64,000 nt of DNA from positions 1-64,000 of the forward strand of contig JAGXGA010000048.1 of the NCBI GenBank assembly GCA_024636975.1, written 5' to 3'. Positions 45,159 to 52,641 of the stretch are shown here, piece by piece. How positions within the stretch are numbered: position 1 is the stretch's first letter; each line of letters opens with the position of its first letter. The notes beneath the pieces are model-generated. The model made no database searches, was not told where the DNA came from, and saw only the letters and a program-made list of their open reading frames with translations. This DNA is from Mariniphaga sp. Lineage in GTDB: Bacteria; Bacteroidota; Bacteroidia; Bacteroidales; Prolixibacteraceae. Both the position numbers and the translations under genes were made by a program.

Positions 45159-46229
45159 TTACTTCGAATCTTCATTTGCCTTATCAATCTTTTCATCGGC
45201 TAATTCATAATCATCGCCATCGGCATCGGGCTCTTCCTGCAAATCTCTTTCTTCGGGTTTAAAATGAAGTTTTACGTAAATTGGAAAGTGGTCCGAACCT
45301 ACCCCACTTAGCCGTTTCATTTTTACCAATTGAAAATGGGTGGAATGAAATACATGGTCGAGCGACCAACGGAACATTGGGTACTTTGCATGGAACGTAT
45401 TATAAAAACCCCTTCCAATTCGCGGGTCGAGCAGTTCACTTACTTTCTGGAACAAACGTGTGGTATTTGACCAGGCCACATCGTTGAAATCTCCAAAAAT
45501 TAAAACCGGCTGGTCTAATTTCACTACCTCTTTCCCCACAAGTAGAAGTTCGGCATCCCTATTGGTCGAGGTTGTGCTTTCAGTTGGAAAAGGTGGCTTG
45601 GGATGAAGACAAAAGATCTTAAAGTAGTCGGTTTTATTTAGCCTGACTCTTGCTTCAAACGAAGGGATATCGTCTTCAAAAAAGAAATTAATTTTGGGGT
45701 CTTTCAGTTTCAGCCGCGAGTAGAGAAGCATCCCATAAAGATTTTCCATTGGTTTCTTAATTGTATAGGGATACTCCTCCTCTATTTCATCCATCTGCTC
45801 TTCCCACCACTTATTGGCTTCAAGTAAAAGCAGTAAATCGGGCTTCATTTTTTTAACATGATTCAATACCTTTTTAGCTTTCCGGTTGGGTTGATACACA
45901 TTGCAGACCAATATAGAAAAGGTATTCACATTTTCATCACCCTTATACTGTTTGACCTGTTTTGGCGTAAAAATGGTATACCTGTAAATTTTTCTTCCCT
46001 GGTAGAATATACTCACCAAAAGTGCCCCAGTCAGAAGGAAATGCCATGTTTTTGCAAAGTCGTATATTACAACACTGGCAATTACAAGTAAAATTAATAT
46101 AACGCTGATCTGAAGCCTCGGGTAGTCAAAAATCCGCACCCACCAATAATCCCAACGTACGAATGAGATGAAAGTACCATAGATAAAAAATAAAGACAGC
46201 GACAATAAAATTACATTTCCAATACTCAC
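45159..46229 (-). CDS. Membrane-anchored endonuclease/exonuclease/phosphatase-family protein
   Basis: 356 aa, GTG start at 46229 (an in-frame stop lies just upstream). Two to three membrane helices (about 1-80) precede an EEP domain: 'FSILVCNVYQPN' (Asn ligand, about 104-115), 'LLLLLEANKWWEEQ' (metal Glu), 'VLIFGDFNDVAW' (Asp/Asn, about 245-256) and 'SGVGSDHFPIYV' (catalytic Asp-His near 313-316). Such proteins may act on lipids, nucleic acids or phosphoesters outside the cytoplasm. The very acidic C-terminal tail (about 335-356) is probably unstructured. Divergent from the UbiB-like gene. Confidence 0.88.
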   Translation of the reverse strand: MSIGNVILLSLSLFFIYGTFISFVRWDYWWVRIFDYPRLQISVILILLVIASVVIYDFAKTWHFLLTGALLVSIFYQGRKIYRYTIFTPKQVKQYKGDENVNTFSILVCNVYQPNRKAKKVLNHVKKMKPDLLLLLEANKWWEEQMDEIEEEYPYTIKKPMENLYGMLLYSRLKLKDPKINFFFEDDIPSFEARVRLNKTDYFKIFCLHPKPPFPTESTTSTNRDAELLLVGKEVVKLDQPVLIFGDFNDVAWSNTTRLFQKVSELLDPRIGRGFYNTFHAKYPMFRWSLDHVFHSTHFQLVKMKRLSGVGSDHFPIYVKLHFKPEERDLQEEPDADGDDYELADEKIDKANEDSK

Positions 46230-46312
46230 AGCTCAAAGGTTATTAAATACATTTAAAATAAAAACAAAACAAAATGAATGTAGTTTATGTTTTAAATTTT
46301 CATTACCAAAAC

Positions 46313-47956
46313 ATGATTTTTAAGAAAAGAGTCGAACATATCAAACGCTATAAAGATCTGGCAGGGTTGCTTTATAAGTACGGCCGTTCCGATCTTGTAA
46401 AAAAGATGGACATACCTGAGTCTGAGTTTAAAAATGTGGATAAAGGTAGTTCGAAAGCGGAGGATTTGCCCGACGATCTTGAAAAACTGGGACCAACATA
46501 TGTAAAGCTTGGACAGTTTTTATCGACAAGGGCTGATTTTCTTCCTCCCCAATACCTGAAGGAACTTACCCGGCTTCAGGATAAGGTAAAGCCCATACCC
46601 GGAGAGGAGATGGAAAAGATTTTGACCGACGAACTTGGAACACGTATATCCAAAGCCTTTGAATATTTCGATTATACACCCATGGCCTCTGCCTCACTCG
46701 GACAGGTTCATTATGCACGGCTGAAAGGAGGAAAACCCGTTGCAGTAAAAATCCAGCGACCCGATATCAGGCAACAAATATTCGACGATCTTGATGCATT
46801 TCAGGATATAACAGAATTCCTTGAAAAACATACCGATGTAGGCAAACAACTTATGATTCATGCAACCCTCGAGGAATTTCGCAAAGCGGTTATCCAGGAA
46901 CTCGATTACCTGCAGGAGGCCCAAAACCTGATTGCAATTGAGCATAACCTGAGGGAATTTTCACGCATCGTAATTCCATTGCCCGTAATGGATTATACTA
47001 CGTCGCGTGTGCTTACAATGGATTTCATAAAGGGAAAAAACATCAATAAAATAACGCCACTCGGCCAGATGGACATTGAAGGCAGTGAACTGGCAGAAGA
47101 ACTGTTTCAGGCCTACCTCCAGCAAATTTTAATCGATGGATTTTTTCATGCCGATCCACACCCCGGCAACATATACATTACCGATACCGGCGACCTGGCA
47201 TTGCTCGATCTGGGAATGACAGCACGCGTGTCGGAAAAACTGAAGGCCAAACTCATCCGGATACTGCTGGCAGTGAGTGGAGGCGATGGTGAGAAAGCAG
47301 CCCGGTGGACACTGGCTACCGGAGAGAAAAAAGAAAACGCCAATGAAAAGCAGTTTATAGCAGAGGTCACTGAAATAATTAACGAAGCAAACAACAATAC
47401 CCTTCAGTACATCGAGGTAGGCCGGCTCATACTTGAAATAACCCGTATATCGGCCCAAAACAACATCAGGCTTCCCAATGAAATGATAATGCTTGGAAAG
47501 GCATTCATGAACCTCGACAGGGCAGGAAAAAAACTGGATCCCGATTTTGATCCGAACAATTCCATACGTAAGAATGCCTCAAAAATTATCCGGAAAACCA
47601 TATCCCAAAGCCTGAAACAAGGGAATATATATGAAACCCTGCTCGATACAAAAACAATCCTCGAAAACCTGCCGGCCCGTATAAACGACATCCTCAATGC
47701 CATGGCCGGTGATAAGTTTACTCTTCAGTTAAAAATAATCGATGAATATGATTTCATAGCCGGGCTTAAGGAATCGGCCAACCGGATGACCATCGGGATA
47801 ATACTTGCAGCGCTTATCTTGGGCGCTTCGTTGCTTATGCAGGTGGAAACCACGTTCCGGCTGTTTGGGTATCCAGGGCTGGCCATATTGCTTTTCCTCC
47901 TGGCCGTTATCGGTGGATTTATTCTCATTTACCGGATAATTGATAAAAAGAAGTAG
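46313..47956 (+). CDS. ABC1/UbiB-family protein kinase-like protein
   Basis: 547 aa from the ATG at 46313 (an upstream in-frame ATG at 46274 adds a sequence unlike the family). Atypical kinase with the UbiB hallmarks: 'LEKLGPTYVKLGQFLSTRAD' with KxGQ motif, 'ASASLGQVHYARL' (Ala-rich loop in place of a P-loop), 'VAVKIQRPDI' (Lys), 'DGFFHADPHPGN' and 'ALLDLGMTARV' (DxG-like). Two membrane helices at the C-terminus (about 480-540). Homologues support quinone biosynthesis or lipid transport; no ubiquinone or menaquinone genes are near. Confidence 0.9.
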   Translation: MIFKKRVEHIKRYKDLAGLLYKYGRSDLVKKMDIPESEFKNVDKGSSKAEDLPDDLEKLGPTYVKLGQFLSTRADFLPPQYLKELTRLQDKVKPIPGEEMEKILTDELGTRISKAFEYFDYTPMASASLGQVHYARLKGGKPVAVKIQRPDIRQQIFDDLDAFQDITEFLEKHTDVGKQLMIHATLEEFRKAVIQELDYLQEAQNLIAIEHNLREFSRIVIPLPVMDYTTSRVLTMDFIKGKNINKITPLGQMDIEGSELAEELFQAYLQQILIDGFFHADPHPGNIYITDTGDLALLDLGMTARVSEKLKAKLIRILLAVSGGDGEKAARWTLATGEKKENANEKQFIAEVTEIINEANNNTLQYIEVGRLILEITRISAQNNIRLPNEMIMLGKAFMNLDRAGKKLDPDFDPNNSIRKNASKIIRKTISQSLKQGNIYETLLDTKTILENLPARINDILNAMAGDKFTLQLKIIDEYDFIAGLKESANRMTIGIILAALILGASLLMQVETTFRLFGYPGLAILLFLLAVIGGFILIYRIIDKKK

Positions 47957-48207
47957 TTTCCACAGTTTCGGGTTCCGGGTTCCCAGTTCCAAAGCCGTTC
48001 CAAGTTCCCAGTTCAGGGTTCTCAGGGTGTCCAGTTCCAGGTTCCCAGTTTAAGGTTCCCAAGCCGTTCCGGGTTCCCAGTTCCTGTAATTTTAAACTCT
48101 GAACTCGAAACTCTGAACGCTGAACTGTCCGGACTGAACTCGAAACTCGAAACTCTGAACGCTGAACTGTCTGAACTCTGAACTGTTCGAACCCGGAACT
48201 CAAAACT
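47957..48207. repeat. Degenerate minisatellite between convergent genes
   Basis: Two repeat types. The left part (about 47965-48085) is built from GGTTCCCAGTTCC-like units; a 19-bp unit recurs exactly at 47972-47990 and 48066-48084. The right part (about 48095-48200) is built from GAACTCTGAAC-like units; a 27-bp block is repeated exactly at 48103-48129 and 48145-48171 (offset 42 bp). The open frame across it on the minus strand is a by-product of the repeats. Typical of slippage-prone intergenic DNA; function unknown. Confidence 0.75.
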
Positions 48208-48984
48208 TCAAACATCCACCACCCTGTGCCTGGCTTTAATCAGCATATAGATGCCATACAATACCAATCCAAGTGCAATTATTCCCAGCACCAGTGTTCC
48301 GAATTCAAACTGAAGGAAATCAAAAGCCTCCTTTGTACTGCCTCCGTTATCTGAATCGGCAGTTAAGGCAGCCCTGAAAGTCAGAAATGCAATTATCCCT
48401 ACAACAATTCCACGTGCAGTGTAACCTGCAATGCCTGATACAACCAATAATTTCTGGGTTTTCTCATCCAGCTGTTGCTCCTTTACCTTCTTCTTATAGT
48501 TACCGGAATAAGCACGATAAATTTGGTAAATGGCCTTCCCAAGATAAATACAGGCAATGGCTCCAACTAACAGTTGCCCGTGCCTCTGGCTCATAACTTT
48601 CGCCAGCATTGATTCACTCCCACCACCCGATCCTGAGCCTGAACCGGTTAATATCTCAATGGCGCTGATTGCCAGAAAAGCATATATAACACCACTCGAA
48701 AAATACCCCACACGTGTTCCCAATCCTTTTAGTCCGGTTCCTTTGTCCTCCGGATCAACAAACGTCTGGTAAAACCTCCAAAAGACATAGGCAATAATAC
48801 CAGCTGCTGTAGCCGCCAGCAAAAGCTGACCTACTAAACCGCCTGCCAAAAAACCCAGGGCGCTGTTGCTGTCCGACTTCTCTCCTCCCATGCCTGCAGC
48901 AGCCATAACTGTAAGCCCACCAAGTAAAATGTAAACAAAACCCTTAGAGGCAATTCCAAACCGAATGATGAATTCTTTATCCAT
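48208..48984 (-). CDS. DUF1206 membrane protein
   Basis: 258 aa. Three copies of a pair of membrane helices; each copy starts with a similar G-rich segment ('FGIASKGFVYILLGGLT', 'RVGYFSSGVIYAFLAISAI', 'GIAGYTARGIVVGIIAFLT'), the hallmark of DUF1206. Function unknown. The region is a glycine/serine-rich loop around residues 112-125. Sits with its stop next to the minisatellite; transcribed leftward. Confidence 0.88.
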   Translation of the reverse strand: MDKEFIIRFGIASKGFVYILLGGLTVMAAAGMGGEKSDSNSALGFLAGGLVGQLLLAATAAGIIAYVFWRFYQTFVDPEDKGTGLKGLGTRVGYFSSGVIYAFLAISAIEILTGSGSGSGGGSESMLAKVMSQRHGQLLVGAIACIYLGKAIYQIYRAYSGNYKKKVKEQQLDEKTQKLLVVSGIAGYTARGIVVGIIAFLTFRAALTADSDNGGSTKEAFDFLQFEFGTLVLGIIALGLVLYGIYMLIKARHRVVDV

Positions 48985-49145
48985 AGAAAATTAGTGTATT
49001 GAAATATAACAATTACAACATGAGTTTTTGTTTATTTATTCCTTGGGCAAAAATGAATAGATAATTTCCGAATCGCTTTGGCAAAGCAACTCATCACAAA
49101 ATTTGATTTTCAATGCCCAACCTCTACACTCTGGCCATACCAAAT

Positions 49146-49244
49146 TCAATTTAAACTCAATACAAACTCAATGTAAACTCAATTAAAATTGAATTTACAT
49201 TGAATTATAACTGAATTAACACTGAGTTTACATTGAGTTTGGTT
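49146..49244. repeat. Nine-unit 11-bp repeat array with orientation switch
   Basis: TCAAT occurs at 49146, 49157, 49168 and 49179; then TGAAT or TGAGT at 49190, 49201, 49212, 49223 and 49234: nine units in exact 11-bp register. The first four read TCAATnnAAAC; the last five read about TGAnTTnAC/AT, so the array is also a long imperfect palindrome (arms of about 46 bp). Period 11 is not coding. It is close to one helical turn, placing each AT block on the same face. Confidence 0.85.
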
Positions 49245-49406
49245 AGGCGAAGGTATAGTGAAAAAAGAGGCTAGACAGGGATTGTGATTAAGCTTTTCCA
49301 AAGTTTTAAATTTTGGAAAAGCTGGCTTTGTAAAGATATATCCCCTAATACCGGATATCCTGTATCGGAATTAAATTATTCTCTGTTTTCATTAAAAAAC
49401 ACTAAC

Positions 49407-49429
49407 TATTTATTGTTTTTCAATAAATA
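49407..49429. promoter_or_regulatory. Palindrome overlapping the -33 element (candidate operator)
   Basis: TATTTATTG (49407-49415) and CAATAAATA (49421-49429) are perfect inverse complements around TTTTT. The palindrome covers the -33 region of the promoter below, so a dimeric repressor bound here would block transcription. The HTH protein of the same operon is the obvious candidate. Confidence 0.45.
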
Positions 49430-49443
49430 ATTATTGATATTTG
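49412..49443 (+). promoter_or_regulatory. Promoter of the DUF2975/HTH operon
   Basis: ATTG at 49412-49415, 20 bp, GATATTTG at 49436-49443 (5 of 6 defined bases of TAnnTTTG). Transcription would begin near 49450, 16 bp before the ATG. Confidence 0.5.
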
Positions 49444-49465
49444 CATAATATAATACTGAATAATT

Positions 49466-50023
49466 ATGGAGATTAAAATCACAACCCATCAGATTTTAAA
49501 AGTATTGGAAATACTTTCGTGGATCATTTTTATTGGCCTGTGTATTGAAGCTGGCGGTATTGCTGTCAATACTTTTATTACGCTTGCCATAAACCCATCT
49601 GGAGCAATTAATTTTTGGGAAGGTGCAGATTATTTATCAAGCCTTTACAACTATGATTATGGACATTTTTTTGTTATAACGTTTACAATGATAATTATAG
49701 CAGTATTGAAGGCCATTATGTTTTACCTTATAGTTAAGATGTTTACGAGCAAGAAACTGAATTTATCCCAGCCTTTCAGTCTGGATTTAAGGCGTTTCAT
49801 TCTAAAGATTGCTTATTTGGCTTTAGCTATCGGTTTGTTCTCTTATTATGGATATCAATATTCTGCATGGCTAACCAAACAAGGACTAAAAACAGCCGAC
49901 CTGCAATCATTGCACATAGCAGGAGCTGATGTGTGGCTTTTTATGGCAGTTATTCTTTTTGTAATTGTACAGATTGTAAAAAGAGGTATAGAAATTCAAG
50001 ACGAAAACGAATTAACCATATAG
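49466..50023 (+). CDS. DUF2975 membrane protein
   Basis: 185 aa with four membrane helices (about 10-35, 65-90, 110-130, 150-170), typical of DUF2975. The family is nearly always followed by a short HTH regulator, as here (4 bp gap). The pair is thought to act as a membrane-coupled regulatory unit; the signal is unknown. Confidence 0.85.
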   Translation: MEIKITTHQILKVLEILSWIIFIGLCIEAGGIAVNTFITLAINPSGAINFWEGADYLSSLYNYDYGHFFVITFTMIIIAVLKAIMFYLIVKMFTSKKLNLSQPFSLDLRRFILKIAYLALAIGLFSYYGYQYSAWLTKQGLKTADLQSLHIAGADVWLFMAVILFVIVQIVKRGIEIQDENELTI

Positions 50024-50027
50024 CTTC

Positions 50028-50237
50028 ATGCCCATTATAGTAAATTTAGACGTAATGATGGCTAAACGAAAAATGTCATTGAATGAACTTTCAGATAAAG
50101 TAGGACTTACTCTGTCAAATCTTTCCATACTAAAAACCGGTAAGGCAAAAGCTGTTAGGTTTTCTACTTTAGAAGCTATTTGCGAAGTACTGGAATGTCA
50201 ACCGGGAGATCTGCTGGAATACTCAAAAGACGAATAA
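50028..50237 (+). CDS. Xre-family HTH regulator (YozG-like)
   Basis: 69 aa, one HTH domain: 'VNLDVMMAKRKMSLNELS' and 'VGLTLSNLSILKTGKAKAVR' (about 24-43) with 'LEAICEVLECQPGDLLEY' at the end. The length and 'CQPGDLLEY' ending match the YozG-like regulators paired with DUF2975 proteins. Probably represses its own operon via the palindrome at 49407-49429. Confidence 0.9.
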   Translation: MPIIVNLDVMMAKRKMSLNELSDKVGLTLSNLSILKTGKAKAVRFSTLEAICEVLECQPGDLLEYSKDE

Positions 50238-50309
50238 AAATATCATTAACTAAAGCTTAGTTCGGATTTCATAACTTGCAAACAACGGTGAAATAAAGAT
50301 TAAAAGTGG

Positions 50310-50317
50310 TATTTTTG
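50310..50317 (+). promoter_or_regulatory. -7 element of the NmrA-type oxidoreductase gene
   Basis: TATTTTTG fully matches TAnnTTTG, 73 bp before the ATG. A -33 element is not clear. Confidence 0.35.
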
Positions 50318-50389
50318 AAAAGAAAATGGTGAAATTGTTAGCGGAAAAGTAGTACCCGGGAATTAGTAACAAAATAAAAAGTATTAAAA

Positions 50390-51232
50390 ATGAAAACAGG
50401 AATAACAGGAGCAACAGGCCAGTTGGGGAAACTGGTTATTAAGCAATTAAAAGAAAAGGCAGAAAAAAACAACATAGTAGCTTTTGTTCGTAACCCTGAA
50501 AAGGCTGAAGAGTCTGGAGTAGAAACCCGGCATTTCGACTATAACAAGCCTGAAAGTTTAACTGAACAGTTAGAAGGGATTGAAAGGCTATTGCTCATTT
50601 CGTCAAACGAAATTGGCCAACGTGTAAGGCAGCATAAAAATGTAATTGATGCAGCCAAAAAAGCAGGAATCAGATGGATTGTTTATACTAGTTTGTTGCA
50701 TGCCGATTCTACAACAATAAATCTTGCCGGAGAGCATCTGGAAACAGAAAAATTATTGAAAGATTCAGGCATTGATTACACCATACTTAGAAATGGATGG
50801 TACACTGAAAATTACACAAATTCAATTAAAGGTGCATTGGCCGGTGGTGCATTTATCGGCAGTGCGGGTTCCGGAAAAATATCCTCAGCAGCAAGAGCGG
50901 ATTACGCCGAGGCTGCTGCAGTTGTACTGGCCGATGTAAGCTACAAGGGAAAAGTGTTGGAATTGGCAGGAGACAACGCCTATACACTTAGTGATTTGGC
51001 TGCAGAAATTTCAAAACAAACAGGTGAAGATATTCCTTACAAAAATCTGCCGGAAGCTGAATACGCCAAAGTGCTCAAGAGTTATGGTGTACCAGAATTT
51101 TTTGCTGCTGCAATTGCAAGCTGGGATGTTAGTGCATCAAAAGGAGATTTGTTTGACAATGGGCAACAACTTTCAAAGCTTATTGGCAGATCTGCCACCT
51201 CAATGAAGGAATCGGTGAAAGCGGCATTGTAA
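50390..51232 (+). CDS. NmrA/QorB-type NAD(P)-binding oxidoreductase
   Basis: 280 aa, atypical short-chain dehydrogenase. The N-terminal 'GITGATGQLGKLVIKQL' (about 3-19) is the GxxGxxG Rossmann motif, and 'VAFVRNPEKAE' (about 31-41) with Arg fits NADP preference. The rest matches the quinone oxidoreductase QorB (YtfG) group ('LLLISSNEIGQRVRQHKNVI', 'YTILRNGWYTENY'), which lacks the usual YxxxK. Possible role: quinone reduction or redox sensing. Single gene. Confidence 0.9.
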   Translation: MKTGITGATGQLGKLVIKQLKEKAEKNNIVAFVRNPEKAEESGVETRHFDYNKPESLTEQLEGIERLLLISSNEIGQRVRQHKNVIDAAKKAGIRWIVYTSLLHADSTTINLAGEHLETEKLLKDSGIDYTILRNGWYTENYTNSIKGALAGGAFIGSAGSGKISSAARADYAEAAAVVLADVSYKGKVLELAGDNAYTLSDLAAEISKQTGEDIPYKNLPEAEYAKVLKSYGVPEFFAAAIASWDVSASKGDLFDNGQQLSKLIGRSATSMKESVKAAL

Positions 51233-51269
51233 ACCTAACATTTTGAAGTAAATGAATAAAACCTGGTCA

Positions 51270-51385
51270 CACGGGCGTCCGGGACTTTGACTTTTCAAGT
51301 CAAAGATCTTTAGAAATCCTGCAACCGGAATTACGGCAGGTGGATTCACCCAAAAATGTCGGATTTGGAAAATCCGACTCCCGTG
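51270..51385. repeat. Three-hairpin palindromic element closed by an outer stem
   Basis: Outer stem CACGGG (51270-51275) / CCCGTG (51380-51385). Inside: CTTTGACTT (51285-51293) / AAGTCAAAG (51297-51305); CCTGC (51318-51322) / GCAGG (51336-51340); GTCGGATTT (51358-51366) / AAATCCGAC (51370-51378). All stems are perfect. It lies between the convergent NmrA-type gene and the polysaccharide operon. It may be a REP/RAYT-type element, a bidirectional terminator or a structured RNA. Confidence 0.7.
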
Positions 51386-51402
51386 GGTTCGTGCTAACTA
51401 AT

Positions 51403-52596
51403 TCAGTTCACAGGTTTGTCCATCAACCATAGAAGCGGATTACGAACCGGTAAATTACGCAGCACCTCTCCGGTTTCGGGATAGCCTTCCAGTTTTTTCC
51501 ACAAATCGATGTACTCCGGCTGGTTATAAGCCCTCCCGGCAAACAGCAAGAACGGGTGACGCACCGGCCATTCTTCCCAGTACATTACATCTGCCTCATA
51601 GGGCCACGCCGACTTATCCTTTACATAGGGATAAAGAAATTCTGCTCCTTTCTGAAGGTTCTTACCATCGGGGGTTGTGAATTCATACAGTTTGTGCTCT
51701 TCATCTGAAAGGATTTCGGCGGCTGTCATAAACGCATCGAGGTTAAACAAAGAATAGCCGTAAGGTTTGGTTCGTTTCAATTCCAGTGGGAAGGATCCGT
51801 TCTCAGCCATCTGGTTGGGCAATAAAACTTCTTTGAAGCGGGTCCGGCAAAGTTCCAACACTTCCTCGTTGCCTGCCAGCCTTGCAAACGCTCCTGCCTG
51901 CATCACCCAACAGGTGGCGTGGTTATTTTTGGTGTTCATTTCATCGATGCCGTACGGATGGGTGGTAAGCCATACAACAAATTCACCAAACCAATCCTTA
52001 ACCGGTTTAATGAGGTCTTCAGGCAGGGCATTGTTCTTTTCAAGGATTTCAACGGAACGTGCAACCTCAACCAGGTGAATGGCATCGATAATACCTATGC
52101 CCCTTCCGGTGACCCTTCCTTTAATTGCCTGCGCATAATTCATTGAAGGATTCATCCGGGTGGCCGGGTCTACAAACCATGCCTGGAGATGATGCCCGGC
52201 TGCCTCTGCGTAATGTTCATCACCGGTAAGCAACCAGGCCGATGTATGCATACCCACAATCCGGCTCAGGCGAATCATTGCCAGCCGGTGAGCTGTAAAA
52301 TTACCGGGATTGGTTTCCCCGTCACGCTGAATATAAGGCCCCTCAGGATTATCTGGGTCGGGCCACCAGTAGTCGCCTTCAGAATAAAAATCGTTGAGGC
52401 CGCCGGCGCTTCGCTCAGCTTCTGCTGCAGTCACCGTAACCGGCAGGCTATCAAGGTAACCTGTAGCCGTCTGTACTATATATTCTTGTTCGGAGGCAGA
52501 AATCATAAGCACTTCCGGCTTTCTTTCAGCACAACCGGCAACCAATAGAACCAAAGCACTAATCAAAATTTGGCTTTCTGATTTTGTAAACTTCAT
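51403..52596 (-). CDS. Alginate-lyase-fold (PL5/PL38-like) lipoprotein
   Basis: 397 aa. Signal 'ALVLLVAGCAER' with lipobox V-A-G-C, so it is a lipoprotein, perhaps at the surface. The (alpha/alpha)-barrel Alginate_lyase domain carries 'MNTKNNHATCW' (about 215-225), whose Asn-His pair is catalytic in PL5 and PL38 enzymes, plus 'LKRTKPYGYSLFNLDAF' (Tyr region). Family members cut polyuronates such as alginate or glucuronan by beta-elimination. In this operon a glucuronic acid-containing algal glycan is more likely than alginate. Last gene of the leftward operon. Confidence 0.82.
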   Translation of the reverse strand: MKFTKSESQILISALVLLVAGCAERKPEVLMISASEQEYIVQTATGYLDSLPVTVTAAEAERSAGGLNDFYSEGDYWWPDPDNPEGPYIQRDGETNPGNFTAHRLAMIRLSRIVGMHTSAWLLTGDEHYAEAAGHHLQAWFVDPATRMNPSMNYAQAIKGRVTGRGIGIIDAIHLVEVARSVEILEKNNALPEDLIKPVKDWFGEFVVWLTTHPYGIDEMNTKNNHATCWVMQAGAFARLAGNEEVLELCRTRFKEVLLPNQMAENGSFPLELKRTKPYGYSLFNLDAFMTAAEILSDEEHKLYEFTTPDGKNLQKGAEFLYPYVKDKSAWPYEADVMYWEEWPVRHPFLLFAGRAYNQPEYIDLWKKLEGYPETGEVLRNLPVRNPLLWLMDKPVN

Positions 52597-52641
52597 TTGT
52601 ACTCTTTTGTGCCCCGGGATTTCCTCCCGGGGCTAAATTCA

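Larger units (their letters stand above)
48985..49465. other. Intergenic region with 11-bp repeat array and operator-like palindrome
   Basis: About 480 bp. It contains the nine-unit 11-bp array (49146-49244), an AT-rich part and, at its right end, the promoter and palindrome in front of the DUF2975/HTH genes. Nothing else was recognised. Confidence 0.5.

Noticed and set aside
47925-48215. Minus-strand open frame of 96 codons
   Set aside because: It is formed entirely by minisatellite repeats and overlaps the end of the UbiB-like gene.
47957-49244. Clustered short repeats as a CRISPR array
   Set aside because: Units are contiguous or degenerate without unique spacers of constant length, and no cas genes are near.
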